A stretch of DNA of 16,660 nt from Desulfovibrionales bacterium (GCA_012727515.1 JAAYGZ010000144.1:1-16660); one strand, 5' to 3'. Counted from the first letter of the stretch, positions 7,752 through 15,202 are shown. Translations and numbers: made by a program. The notes: generated by a model from the sequence alone, not told the origin.

Positions 7752-8513
7752 ATGCAAAAAAGAACTCAGGGTTGTTTACTGGTGCATGGTTATGCGGGCC
7801 GACCTTTTGAAATGCAATATATTGCCGAGCGATTGCGCCAGGCCGGATTTATCACTGTTGAGCCTGCATTGGCCGGCCATTATGGCGATGAAGCAGAATT
7901 TGCTGCCAGTCGTTTCAGTGATTGGCAGGCCAGTGCAGAACAGGCTTTTGTTGCGCTGCGAGCCAAGGTAGAGCAAATTTTCGTACTCGGCTTTTCCCTG
8001 GGCGGTTCTCTGGTTTTAGATCTTGCCCAACGCTATCAGGTTGATGGACTGGTAACAATTGCCACCCCGGTTTTTCTGCATCGACTCTATCCATACTGGA
8101 CGCCTGATTGGCGCTTATTTTTTACTGGTCTGCTGCGATATGTTTATCCGCGTATGCCCATGCCCCAGGTACGCGCAGAATCCAGGGCCATTGCCCCGTG
8201 GCAAGGATATGAGAAGGTTCATTATGCGCACACCCTGCATTCACTTAAAAAAGGAATTGTCCAGGTAGGGCGCGGATTAGAGCGCATTATTGCACCTGTG
8301 CTTGTTCTGCACGCAATACAGGATCGGGCCGTGCATGTGGATAATGCCTGGCATATTGCCAGAACTGTGCGCAGCGTGCGCCGCGAAATACGGCTTTTGT
8401 CTGTGCAGGAAACCATTACTTCCCGCCACATGCTGGTTACACATCAAGAAACACGGGATATTGTGGCTGATGCTGCGTGCGCGTTTTTTGGTTCCCTGTA
8501 CGGGCCTGGCTAA
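7752..8513 (+). CDS. Alpha/beta hydrolase, carboxylesterase / monoacylglycerol lipase-like
   Basis: A 253-residue serine hydrolase of the small carboxylesterase type. It begins with the LVHGYAGRPFEM oxyanion-hole motif (HGY 12-14), has the nucleophile elbow GFSLGG (80-85, S82), the acid in HAIQDRAV (D191) and the catalytic histidine in SRHMLVT (H226), so the full triad is present. A cap region lies at about 105-165. Enzymes of this shape cleave short- to medium-chain esters or monoglycerides; the real substrate is unknown. No signal peptide is visible, so it is probably cytoplasmic. It stands alone on the plus strand. Its TAA stop overlaps the stop of the zinc-ribbon gene on the other strand by four bases in total, with no terminator visible between them. 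Confidence 0.85.
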   Translation: MQKRTQGCLLVHGYAGRPFEMQYIAERLRQAGFITVEPALAGHYGDEAEFAASRFSDWQASAEQAFVALRAKVEQIFVLGFSLGGSLVLDLAQRYQVDGLVTIATPVFLHRLYPYWTPDWRLFFTGLLRYVYPRMPMPQVRAESRAIAPWQGYEKVHYAHTLHSLKKGIVQVGRGLERIIAPVLVLHAIQDRAVHVDNAWHIARTVRSVRREIRLLSVQETITSRHMLVTHQETRDIVADAACAFFGSLYGPG

Positions 8514-9328
8514 GGCTGTTTTTTCTCCTCTTGTTCCAGAAGATCCAGCTCCAGTTCCAGGGCCGTGGCTGTTGACGAGGGCGAGGGCAGGGTCGGTGTC
8601 TCGTCCAGATCAAAATCCAGAAAAAAGTCCTCTTCAGGCGGAAGCTCTTCTTTGGGTTTTGCTTTGGGCGCTGGGCGGGGTTCTTCAAGAGGAATAAGCA
8701 TTTCCTCCAGTTCAGGGATAAAAAGTTCGCCTCGTTTGCTTCCTGGTCCTGCCTGAGCACTGGAATCAGCGTCTGAAAAATCCAGGCTGAAGTCGAGTTC
8801 GATCATTTTTTCTTCAGGCTGCACAGGCGCTGGCTGCTGCGCAGGTACGGATTGATCTGATACGGAAAGCTCATCTTGGCCCAGATCGACAAGCAACGAT
8901 TGGGCTTCAGGCATGTCTGCCGGTGCATGGTCGTCAGCAGCAGGAGACCGGGGCTGCTCAAGCTCTGGTTCGGAAAAATCAAGGGAAAAGTCGAGATCCG
9001 GGATATGTGAAACATCAAGGCCGTCATCCTGAGGGGAAGAGGGCGGCTCTGGCGGTGCTGCCTGTTCTGGGGCCGGGACAGGATCTGTTTCAGAAAAATC
9101 CAGCGAGGCAAGATCTGCGTCCAAGTCTGCAGATATATGTGCTTGTACATCCTGAGCAGAAGACAGCTCTGCATCTGGTGATTCAGGCACAGAGACTGTC
9201 TCCCAGCTTGTCGCTGCGGCAAGCCAGGCCAGGCCAAGAGCCTGGCGGCTTTCTTCCCATGTAATGCCACATTTGGGGCAGTCTTTCAGGTGATCAAAGG
9301 AATGAAATTTACATCGCTTGCAGTACAT
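8510..9328 (-). CDS. Zinc-ribbon protein with acidic LDFS-type repeats, function unknown
   Basis: Not assigned to a functional family. The 272-residue product starts with a compact four-cysteine zinc ribbon (C3, C6, C17, C20; CxxC-x10-CxxC) and a short helix-like stretch to about 42. The rest looks disordered, rich in Pro, Ser, Asp and Glu. Within it a short motif recurs: LDFSE (76-80), LDFSLDFSE (112-120), LDFSLDFSD (178-186) and LDFDLDE (237-243), with related LELELDLLE at 258-266. Regular acidic/hydrophobic motifs spaced along a disordered tail look like docking sites for a partner. The repetition is visible in the DNA too (recurring GAAAAATCCAG-like words). ATG 9328 has AAGGGG six bases upstream. 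It is the last gene of the acpS-nnr-tsaE-rarA run, 62 bp after rarA. Confidence 0.72.
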   Translation of the reverse strand: MYCKRCKFHSFDHLKDCPKCGITWEESRQALGLAWLAAATSWETVSVPESPDAELSSAQDVQAHISADLDADLASLDFSETDPVPAPEQAAPPEPPSSPQDDGLDVSHIPDLDFSLDFSEPELEQPRSPAADDHAPADMPEAQSLLVDLGQDELSVSDQSVPAQQPAPVQPEEKMIELDFSLDFSDADSSAQAGPGSKRGELFIPELEEMLIPLEEPRPAPKAKPKEELPPEEDFFLDFDLDETPTLPSPSSTATALELELDLLEQEEKKQP

Positions 9329-9390
9329 GCGCAGCCCCTTTGTTCAAATTGTTATATGCTCTTTGTGTGTAGCTTGTACATGGTTGCAAA

Positions 9391-10659
9391 TCAAGCAGGC
9401 CCGGCTTTTCCTTTTTTCGTGGAGGCCTGATTTTCCTGGAGGCGGTGACGGCGCAGCCCTTTGATTTTGCGTGACCACAGACCCAGGCGTTCTTCAAGCC
9501 CATGTTCTTTTGGCTGATAAAATGTTCTGCCTTTAAGTTCTGGAGGCAAATAATCCTGCTCAACCCAGCCTTCCGGGTAGGCATGTGGGTATCTGTAGCC
9601 TTGTCCATATCCCCATTCTTTTTGCAGGGCAGTTGAGGCATTGCGCAGGTGCAGGGGCACTGGCCTTGGGCCATTGGCACGTACTTCTTTAAGTGCGGAC
9701 AAATAGCCTGTGTAGGCGGAATTGCTTTTAGGCGACAGGGCCAGATACACAGTGGCCTCGGCCATGGGAATCCAGCCCTCAGGCATACCAATGCGTTCCA
9801 CTGCCTGTTCACAGGCCACAGCCAGCGGCATGGCCATGGGATCTGCCAGCCCAATATCTTCAGCTGCTGAAAGAATAAGACGCCGACAGATAAAGCGAGG
9901 ATCTTCGCCTGTTTCCACAAGGCAGGCCAGATAATACAGTGCTGCGTCCACATCTGAGCCCCGGATGGACTTGATCAGGGCAGAGGCCAGCTCATAGTGG
10001 GAATCCCCGTCCCGGTCGCCTCGAAAGACCAGTTCAGGCAGGCGCGTTTTGAGCTGCTCCGGCTCTAAATCTGCTGGCTGCAACCCAGCGGCAAACTCCA
10101 CAAGATTAAGCATGGTCCGAGCATCACCACCGGCCAGGGTTGCCAATAGATCCAGACTTTTGTCCGGAATTGTTGTGCCAAGCCGTTGTGTCCCGCGCTG
10201 TCCAATATCCACCAATTCGCGCTGCCCTAAAGAACGCAGGCGCAGCACATGCAGCCTGGAAAGCAATTGGCGTGTTACGCTGAAAGACGGATTTTCTGTG
10301 GTCGTGGCAATGAGCGTCAATTCTCCGGTTTCAAGCAAGGGAAGAAAAAAATCCTGTTGCGCTTTGGAATAGCGGTGCAGTTCGTCCAGGATCAGTACGT
10401 CTTTGCCCTGGATGTGTTTGCGCAGGCTGGTGATTCCTGCTTCCGGAGCACTTAAACGGACAAAGGTTCTGCCACTTTGCTGGGCCAGGAGCAGAGCCAC
10501 TGTGGATTTGCCACAGCCCGGAGGCCCGAAAAGCAAAAGGCTCGGCAGATTCGGGGACTGCATAAGGGCGTGCAGGCGCTGGCGAAAATGATCCTGACCA
10601 ATGAAATCTTCAAGAGTGGCTGGACGAAGTGACTCCGCCAAAGGACGCTGCTGTGTCAC
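9391..10659 (-). CDS. rarA: Replication-associated recombination protein A (RarA/MgsA), AAA+ ATPase
   Basis: RarA is a clamp-loader-like AAA+ ATPase that acts at stalled replication forks and single-strand gaps. The 422-residue product begins with the RP..LEDFIGQDH block, then Walker A GPPGCGKST (45-53), Walker B ILDELHR (90-96), KAQQDFFLPLLE, sensor 1 TTTENPSFSV (119-128) and the GGDARTMLN sensor 2/lid region. The C-terminal tetramerisation part includes the family signature RGSDVDAALYYLA and EDIGLADP. The start codon is GTG at 10659, overlapping the tsaE stop as GTGA, so translation is probably coupled. The last 20 residues or so (QENQASTKKGKAGPA) are a basic tail that may be poorly conserved. 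Confidence 0.95.
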   Translation of the reverse strand: MTQQRPLAESLRPATLEDFIGQDHFRQRLHALMQSPNLPSLLLFGPPGCGKSTVALLLAQQSGRTFVRLSAPEAGITSLRKHIQGKDVLILDELHRYSKAQQDFFLPLLETGELTLIATTTENPSFSVTRQLLSRLHVLRLRSLGQRELVDIGQRGTQRLGTTIPDKSLDLLATLAGGDARTMLNLVEFAAGLQPADLEPEQLKTRLPELVFRGDRDGDSHYELASALIKSIRGSDVDAALYYLACLVETGEDPRFICRRLILSAAEDIGLADPMAMPLAVACEQAVERIGMPEGWIPMAEATVYLALSPKSNSAYTGYLSALKEVRANGPRPVPLHLRNASTALQKEWGYGQGYRYPHAYPEGWVEQDYLPPELKGRTFYQPKEHGLEERLGLWSRKIKGLRRHRLQENQASTKKGKAGPA

Positions 10660-11147
10660 CGGGCATCCTGTGTGTTATCAAACATGGCAAAAACGCAGCG
10701 TGCAAATTCGTGGGCGTCATGGCCCTGGGCATGAAAACGAACAATGCGCTGCTCATCCGTGGTGATCCAGTCCATGGCAAGATACTGCGTGGGAATACAT
10801 GGCTCTGGGAGGTATTCTGCCCATTCCATCAAACACCAGTGCTGGGGATCATGAAGGGTTTCTTCTATGTCTGCATCAAGGCCCAGGCCATGAGTGCGGT
10901 ACAAATCAAAATGAGCCACAATGGGGGTGGTTGGGTAGAGATTAACAATATTAAAACTGGGGCTGCTGACCTCTGCCAGGTCTGCCCCTGGCAAGGCTGA
11001 AACCACTGCGCGCACAAAGGTGGTTTTGCCTGCTCCCAGCGCTCCGCGCATAAGCAGCGCAGGAGGGCTGAGGCGCTGGGCACAGGCGGCCATGGCCTGC
11101 CCTAAGGCCGTGGTTGCTGATAATGAACCCAAGGCAAGAACGCTCAT
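10656..11147 (-). CDS. tsaE: tRNA threonylcarbamoyladenosine biosynthesis ATPase TsaE
   Basis: TsaE is the P-loop ATPase that works with TsaB and TsaD to make t6A at position 37 of ANN-decoding tRNAs. The 163-residue product shows Walker A GALGAGKTT (35-43), the family motif SSPSFNIVNLY (61-71), HFDLYR (79-84) and the EWAE motif (108-111). Length is normal for the family. Start and stop overlap both neighbours (ATGA with the CBS gene, GTGA with rarA). tsaB and tsaD are not in the window. Confidence 0.95.
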   Translation of the reverse strand: MSVLALGSLSATTALGQAMAACAQRLSPPALLMRGALGAGKTTFVRAVVSALPGADLAEVSSPSFNIVNLYPTTPIVAHFDLYRTHGLGLDADIEETLHDPQHWCLMEWAEYLPEPCIPTQYLAMDWITTDEQRIVRFHAQGHDAHEFARCVFAMFDNTQDAR

Positions 11148-11602
11148 GTGTGCGGCATAAGGGTGCGTAAAATATCTTTTTTACCAACAATGCCCACCAA
11201 ACGCCCTGTGTCATCAATCACGGGCAAGGTGTGGAATTTTTGGTCAACCATGAGCGCGGCGATCTCATCCAGGTTCATGTCCGGCGAAATAGTCACTACT
11301 TCTGCGGTCATGGCATCAGAAACTTTGGAAGCAGCAATACGCTTGACTTCTGTTTCTAAAAGCGCCGCAGAAGAGAGAGGCACAAAGCCATCCCACAGCG
11401 TGAACAACGAGGGAATGGGTAAAGATTTTTGCATACGGACCAGATCACTCTGACAAATAATGCCCACCAAAGAACCAAGGGCATCAACAACCGGAAGCCC
11501 GTTAATCTTTTTTTCTAATAAAATCCGAACAGCTTCAGTAACGTCAGCCTGGGGGCTGATAGTGACGACCTCAGTGGTCATGATGTCACGAGCAGTGCGC
11601 AT
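11144..11602 (-). CDS. Two-CBS-domain protein (AcuB-like)
   Basis: A 152-residue stand-alone CBS pair: CBS1 at about residues 7-57 (DIMTTEVVTISPQADVTEA, NGLPVVDALGSLVGIICQSD) and CBS2 at about 96-148 (DAMTAEVVTISPDMNLDEI, HTLPVIDDTGRLVGIVGKKDIL), joined by a linker with an FTLWDG segment. CBS pairs bind adenosine nucleotides (AMP, ATP, SAM) or NAD-type ligands and usually regulate another protein. No catalytic domain is present. The open frame extends upstream to 11704, but AAGGAG at 11615-11610 with a seven-base spacer picks ATG 11602. The start lies 17 bp inside the end of nnr and the stop overlaps the tsaE start, so it is embedded in the operon. The adjacent NAD(P)HX repair enzyme makes an adenylate-sensing role attractive but unproven. 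Confidence 0.88.
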   Translation of the reverse strand: MRTARDIMTTEVVTISPQADVTEAVRILLEKKINGLPVVDALGSLVGIICQSDLVRMQKSLPIPSLFTLWDGFVPLSSAALLETEVKRIAASKVSDAMTAEVVTISPDMNLDEIAALMVDQKFHTLPVIDDTGRLVGIVGKKDILRTLMPHT

Positions 11603-13130
11603 GTTTCCACTCCTTGAGTGCCAGAGGCAGATAGTCGGCAATTTCCAGGGGCGTATTGCCGCGATACGGAAAATCACGAGCCAGTAACATGCCCGTGTAA
11701 CCATGCCAATATACGCCGAGTTGGGCGGCGGTCAATGGTGGGTATCCCTGGGCAAGCAAGGTGCCAATCATGCCGGAAAGTACGTCTCCAGATCCGGCAA
11801 TGGCCAGGTTGGGAGAGCAAAACGGAGAAATAGCCAGGGGTGGCTCAGGGCTTGCAATAATTGTCGCTGCGCCTTTGAGCACCAGGATTACGTTGTGGGC
11901 AGTGGTAAATTTTCGCGCATAGCTGGCGCGGGCCAGATTGATATCTGTTGAACTTACATGAAAGAATGTGCCCATTTCGCCAGGATGGGGTGTAAGCACG
12001 GCCCGGCTGTCAAGGTGAGATAACAGGTCTTGATGTTGGGCCAGATGATATAAGGCATCTGCATCGTACAAGGTCGTATGGTGAGGATGCTGCACATAGG
12101 CGCGTACAAATTCAGCCGCTCCGGGCGTGCGTCCCAGGCCAGGGCCAAAGACCACGGCGGAAAAGCGGGGCAAATGCTCACGTAGTTCCTCAAAGCAGGT
12201 CGCGTCCCAGGCGCTTGTCTGTCCTAGCCCCAGGGTCATGACTTCTGGAAATGCTGAGGCTGTATGGAGTTGGCTTGGGCTGGCCAGAGTCACTAAACCA
12301 GCACCGCTTCGATACGCAGCTCGTGCAGCAAGCAGGGGCGCTCCGGTCAGTCCGGCAGAGCCGCCTAAAATCAGGAGGTGCCCGCCATCACCTTTGTGCA
12401 TGGTCGGGCTTGGGGTATGCAGAAGCTGGCAGATGTTTGCATCCAGCGCCACATGCATTGTGGGATGGGCTTCCTTGATATGTTTGGGGATGCCGATTTT
12501 TCCAACAAATAATTTTCCGACATACCGATTGGCAGGAGGAAGAAAAAGACCGAGTTTGGCTTCTTCAAAGGTCACTGTGGCTGTGGCCTGCACTGCTATG
12601 GGTCTGGGCTCTCCGGTGCTGCCATCAAGACCTGAGGGAATGTCTAAGGATACCACATAAGAAGATGCACCAAGACGATTGATGGACTTGATCCAGCGCT
12701 GCGTTTCAGGGCGTAACTGTCCACTAAAGCCAGTGCCAAGCAGGGCGTCAACAATAAGATCAATTTTAGGCAGATGATCAAGTTCATAGTTGGGCAAGTA
12801 ATAACAGGGGATGCCCATGGTCAGGGCTAAATTTAAGTGATAGGCCGAATCTTCTGTGTATTCATGCTGATGTTTTGCGTGCAGAATCAGGGTCTTGACT
12901 CCGTGGTTGACAAGATGACGGGCCAAGGCAAAACCATCACCGCCATTATTGCCAGACCCGGCAAAGACCAGGGCAGACTTGTTTTTGAGAGGACCAAAGT
13001 CTTTTTTCAGCACATGCAGGGCGTCTCGGCTGGCATTTTCCATGAGAATTTTTCCGGTCAGGCCAAATTCTTCAATGGTCAGGCGGTCCCAATGCGCCAT
13101 TTCCTGAGGGGTGGGGAGCGGGGTAAACAT
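11586..13130 (-). CDS. nnr: Bifunctional NAD(P)HX epimerase / ADP-dependent NAD(P)HX dehydratase
   Basis: Repairs hydrated (damaged) NADH and NADPH: the N-terminal half interconverts the R and S epimers, and the C-terminal half dehydrates S-NAD(P)HX using ADP. The 514-residue product has the YjeF_N epimerase domain (about 1-220; GSGNNGGDG at 58-66, SLDIPSGLDG at 161-170) and the ribokinase-like YjeF_C dehydratase domain (about 235-505; TPHPGEM at 380-386, AGSGDVLSG at 445-453). The fused form is the common bacterial one. The frame is open to 13184, but TAAGGA (13143-13138) seven bases before ATG 13130 sets the start; this site overlaps the acpS stop codon. The gene follows acpS by 10 bp and overlaps the CBS gene by 17 bp. 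Confidence 0.96.
   Translation of the reverse strand: MFTPLPTPQEMAHWDRLTIEEFGLTGKILMENASRDALHVLKKDFGPLKNKSALVFAGSGNNGGDGFALARHLVNHGVKTLILHAKHQHEYTEDSAYHLNLALTMGIPCYYLPNYELDHLPKIDLIVDALLGTGFSGQLRPETQRWIKSINRLGASSYVVSLDIPSGLDGSTGEPRPIAVQATATVTFEEAKLGLFLPPANRYVGKLFVGKIGIPKHIKEAHPTMHVALDANICQLLHTPSPTMHKGDGGHLLILGGSAGLTGAPLLAARAAYRSGAGLVTLASPSQLHTASAFPEVMTLGLGQTSAWDATCFEELREHLPRFSAVVFGPGLGRTPGAAEFVRAYVQHPHHTTLYDADALYHLAQHQDLLSHLDSRAVLTPHPGEMGTFFHVSSTDINLARASYARKFTTAHNVILVLKGAATIIASPEPPLAISPFCSPNLAIAGSGDVLSGMIGTLLAQGYPPLTAAQLGVYWHGYTGMLLARDFPYRGNTPLEIADYLPLALKEWKHAHCS
11610..11615 (-). promoter_or_regulatory. Ribosome binding site that fixes the CBS gene start
   Basis: AAGGAG lies seven bases before ATG 11602, within the last codons of nnr. 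The upstream in-frame ATG at 11704 encodes a sequence unlike CBS proteins. Confidence 0.75.
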
Positions 13131-13137
13131 GAGTTTT

Positions 13138-13143
13138 TCCTTA
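13138..13143 (-). promoter_or_regulatory. nnr: Ribosome binding site that fixes the nnr start
   Basis: TAAGGA, whose TAA is also the acpS stop codon, lies seven bases before ATG 13130. The in-frame ATG at 13184 would start inside acpS without family-like sequence. Confidence 0.75.
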
Positions 13144-13512
13144 GCGTTCCAGGATAACAACAGCGACAGCATAGTCGCGGCCATGGGTCAGGGACAGGTG
13201 GCATGCGCTGGAGCCACATGCCTGATAGTGCTCCAAGGCCTGCCCATAAAATTGCAGATATGGCTGGCCTGAAGGCTTGGAGCAGATTTCTATGTCACGA
13301 GGTGTAATGCCGTGGCTAAATCCAGTGCCCAGAGCCTTGACCGCAGCTTCTTTGGCGGCAAAACGCGCGGCCAGATAGGGGACAGGATGGATCGGAAGCA
13401 GCTCTTGTTCGTGGTCAGTTAAGATTTTATTGTAAAAGGCCTGGGCAAATTTTTCACATGAACTCTTGATGCGCTGCAATTCCACAATATCAACCCCTAA
13501 GCCAATAATCAT
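13141..13512 (-). CDS. acpS: Holo-[acyl-carrier-protein] synthase
   Basis: AcpS moves the 4'-phosphopantetheine arm of CoA onto a serine of acyl carrier protein, activating fatty acid synthesis. The 123-residue product has the family start IIGLGVDIVEL with metal-binding D8, and the RFAAKEAAVKALGTG block (50-64) with E55. The C-terminal part HLSLTHGRDYAVAVVILE also fits the family. Length is normal. ATG 13512 has GGAGG four bases upstream. It is the first gene of a minus-strand run through nnr, CBS, tsaE, rarA and the zinc-ribbon gene, divergent from the DUF1786 gene across 199 bp. Confidence 0.96.
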   Translation of the reverse strand: MIIGLGVDIVELQRIKSSCEKFAQAFYNKILTDHEQELLPIHPVPYLAARFAAKEAAVKALGTGFSHGITPRDIEICSKPSGQPYLQFYGQALEHYQACGSSACHLSLTHGRDYAVAVVILER

Positions 13513-13613
13513 AGCGCCTCCGAGAAAAAATGATAACTGATGGAATTTTTAGAGAACAATTGGAGTATTCTCATACGCAGTGCCTGTATAAATTTTTGTG
13601 TTATGTGCCTGAC

Positions 13614-13629
13614 TGACCAGAAACGGTCA
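13614..13629. repeat. Inverted repeat in the acpS / DUF1786 divergent region
   Basis: TGACC-AGAAAC-GGTCA is a perfect 5-bp dyad with a six-base centre near the middle of the 199-bp spacer 13513-13711. The spacer is AT-rich and holds a TGTATAAA element at 13585-13592 on the plus strand, a possible -10 without a good -35. No clear promoter could be assigned for either gene. Confidence 0.3.
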
Positions 13630-13685
13630 ATATTCGGGATTTTTATCACAACAAGAAAAGCGCAAGCCTGAAAAGTACGGGCAAG

Positions 13686-13699
13686 AACGTGAAACGTGA
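13686..13699 (+). repeat. Tandem 7-bp repeat next to the DUF1786 ribosome binding site
   Basis: AACGTGA occurs twice in direct succession and is followed at once by AAGGAG (13100s block, 13700-13705), the ribosome binding site of the DUF1786 gene. It may be chance or a small leader element. Confidence 0.3.
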
Positions 13700-13711
13700 A
13701 AGGAGTGAACT

Positions 13712-14746
13712 ATGCAGGCATCAACCTGTCTGATTCTGGATATTGGCAGCGGAACCCAGGATGTGCTCTTGTATCAAGAGGGCATGGAACTGGAAAATTG
13801 TCCCAAATTTATTTTACCTGCCCCGGCGCGGGTGGTTGCAACGCGCATTCGAGAACTCACCAAAGCTGGTCGGGATATCTATCTCTGCGGGCAAAATATG
13901 GGCGGAGGGTTTTGGCGTGCCCTGAAGGCCCATCAGGACGCTGGATTACGTGTTTTTGCCCATCCTGAAGCAGCCCTGGCCTTAGGGGATGACCTGGAGC
14001 ACATTGCGGGATTTGGCATTACACTGACCACAAATCCTCCGCTAACAGCCTCGGCGGTCATGCTCACAGATTTTGACGCAGGATTTTGGCAGGGTTTTTT
14101 ACAACACGCCGGGCTGCCAGCGCCAGATTTTGTGCTTGCCTGCGTCCAGGACCACGGTTTTTTTCCAGGGAAAAGTAACCGCTTGTCTCGTTTTGCCTAC
14201 TGGGAGCGCTTTATGCGTGAGGAGCAGGGCAAATTTGCGGCCTTGCTGTACACAGAGCCCCCAACGCAGATGACCCGCTTGCAGTGCCTGCGTAAAGCCA
14301 TTGGTCTGGGAATTGTGGCTGATACCGGAGCTGCGGCCATGCTCGGAGCGTTGTTTGATCCGGGCGTTGCTGCAAGCAGCAGGCAGGAAGGAGTGCTGGT
14401 CGTCAATATCGGCAACAGCCATACCATTGCCTTTCTGGTGCGTGATGAGCGGGTCTGGGGTGTTTATGAACATCATACCGGGTATATAGATCAGCAGAAA
14501 TTGATGCAGCATCTTCAGGATTTTCGTCAGGGAATACTGGCCAATAGTACGGTTTTTGACGATGGAGGGCATGGCTGTGTGGTGGCTCCTGAGGCCGGGT
14601 CGGGATTTTCACGAACAGTTGTTCTTGGCCCGCAACGGGCCATGCTGCACGGGGCTGATGTTGAGTTTCTGGCCCCTGGAGGGGATATGATGCTGGCGGG
14701 CTGCTTTGGTTTACTGAAAGGCTGGCAGGAATACGTGCAGATATAA
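13712..14746 (+). CDS. DUF1786 family protein, putative actin/hexokinase-fold (ASKHA-like) ATP-binding protein
   Basis: The 344-residue product matches what I know of the DUF1786 family, sometimes labelled putative pyruvate formate-lyase activating enzyme, though no radical-SAM CxxxCxxC motif is present. Two glycine-rich loops resemble ASKHA phosphate loops: LILDIGSGTQDVLLY (7-21, phosphate 1) and VVNIGNSHTIAFLV (230-243, phosphate 2); DTGAAAMLGAL (204-214) lies between them. This suggests an ATP-binding fold like sugar kinases or reductive activases, by inference only. Histidine/glycine-rich segments GYIDQQKLMQHL and DDGGHGCV follow phosphate 2. ATG 13712 has AAAGGAG with a six-base spacer. 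It is monocistronic, divergent from acpS and convergent with the hydrogenase genes. Confidence 0.75.
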   Translation: MQASTCLILDIGSGTQDVLLYQEGMELENCPKFILPAPARVVATRIRELTKAGRDIYLCGQNMGGGFWRALKAHQDAGLRVFAHPEAALALGDDLEHIAGFGITLTTNPPLTASAVMLTDFDAGFWQGFLQHAGLPAPDFVLACVQDHGFFPGKSNRLSRFAYWERFMREEQGKFAALLYTEPPTQMTRLQCLRKAIGLGIVADTGAAAMLGALFDPGVAASSRQEGVLVVNIGNSHTIAFLVRDERVWGVYEHHTGYIDQQKLMQHLQDFRQGILANSTVFDDGGHGCVVAPEAGSGFSRTVVLGPQRAMLHGADVEFLAPGGDMMLAGCFGLLKGWQEYVQI

Positions 14747-14858
14747 GCGTCTGCGTGTGGTCAGAAAAGCTGACATTTCAGATTACAATCCCTGCCAGTT
14801 GTCAGTTGTTCATAAACGGCACAGGCTGGGGATTTCAGGGCACAGAACATGCAAGCAG

Positions 14859-14900
14859 TCAGGGCTTTTGCCTACAGCCATGCGCAATACTGCGCCCTGA
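14859..14900. repeat. Nested inverted repeats in the DUF1786 / hypC convergent spacer
   Basis: TCAGGGC (14859-14865) can pair with GCCCTGA (14894-14900), and a competing stem GCGCA-ATAC-TGCGC sits at 14882-14895. They lie in the 166-bp gap between two convergent genes, where a two-way transcription stop is expected, but neither strand has a following T-run. This could be a weak terminator or a pause structure. Confidence 0.25.
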
Positions 14901-14912
14901 ACTTTATCCGGA

Positions 14913-15191
14913 TCAGGCTCGCGTGCAGGCACACTGCTCCTGGTCGTATTTGTTCTGCACTTCGGCATAGGCATTGGCCAGGTCACGCAGGATAGTCAGG
15001 GTTTCCTGGGCTTCCTTGAGGTCAAGCTTGCGGATGGCAAAACCAGCGTGGATGATGACATAATCGCCAGGCAGAGCCTCCTGGTCCAAAAGCATGAGTG
15101 ACGCGCTGACAAAGGTGTCGCCTTCGCCCACCCGGCACTGGGCCACGCCATTGGTGATGGATTCTATTTGTGCAGGAATGGCCAGACACAT
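14913..15191 (-). CDS. hypC: Hydrogenase maturation chaperone HypC/HybG/HupF
   Basis: HypC binds HypD and the immature large subunit and helps deliver the Fe(CN)2CO centre in [NiFe] hydrogenase assembly. The 92-residue product starts MCLAIPAQ, with the required C2 right after the removable methionine, and has the ALPGDYVIIHAGFAIRKLD block typical of the family. The C-terminus ends with a CACTRA tail, adding two cysteines. AAGGAG with an eight-base spacer precedes ATG 15191 and overlaps the stop codon of the protease gene, a compact arrangement. It is the last gene of the hydrogenase run here. hypD and hypE are not in the window. Confidence 0.95.
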   Translation of the reverse strand: MCLAIPAQIESITNGVAQCRVGEGDTFVSASLMLLDQEALPGDYVIIHAGFAIRKLDLKEAQETLTILRDLANAYAEVQNKYDQEQCACTRA

Positions 15192-15202
15192 GGTATGACT
15201 CC

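Noticed and set aside
12127..12660. 177-residue plus-strand open frame antisense to nnr
   Set aside because: It is a shadow of the nnr dehydratase domain and is very Ser/Pro/Arg-rich.
13602..13630. TTGACC on the minus strand as a -35 box for acpS
   Set aside because: The sequences 16-19 bp downstream (CACATA, ACATAA, CATAAC) do not resemble a -10 element.
14760..14774. GTCAG/CTGAC hairpin just after the DUF1786 gene
   Set aside because: A 5-bp AT-loop stem with only a short ATTT after it is too weak to call a terminator.
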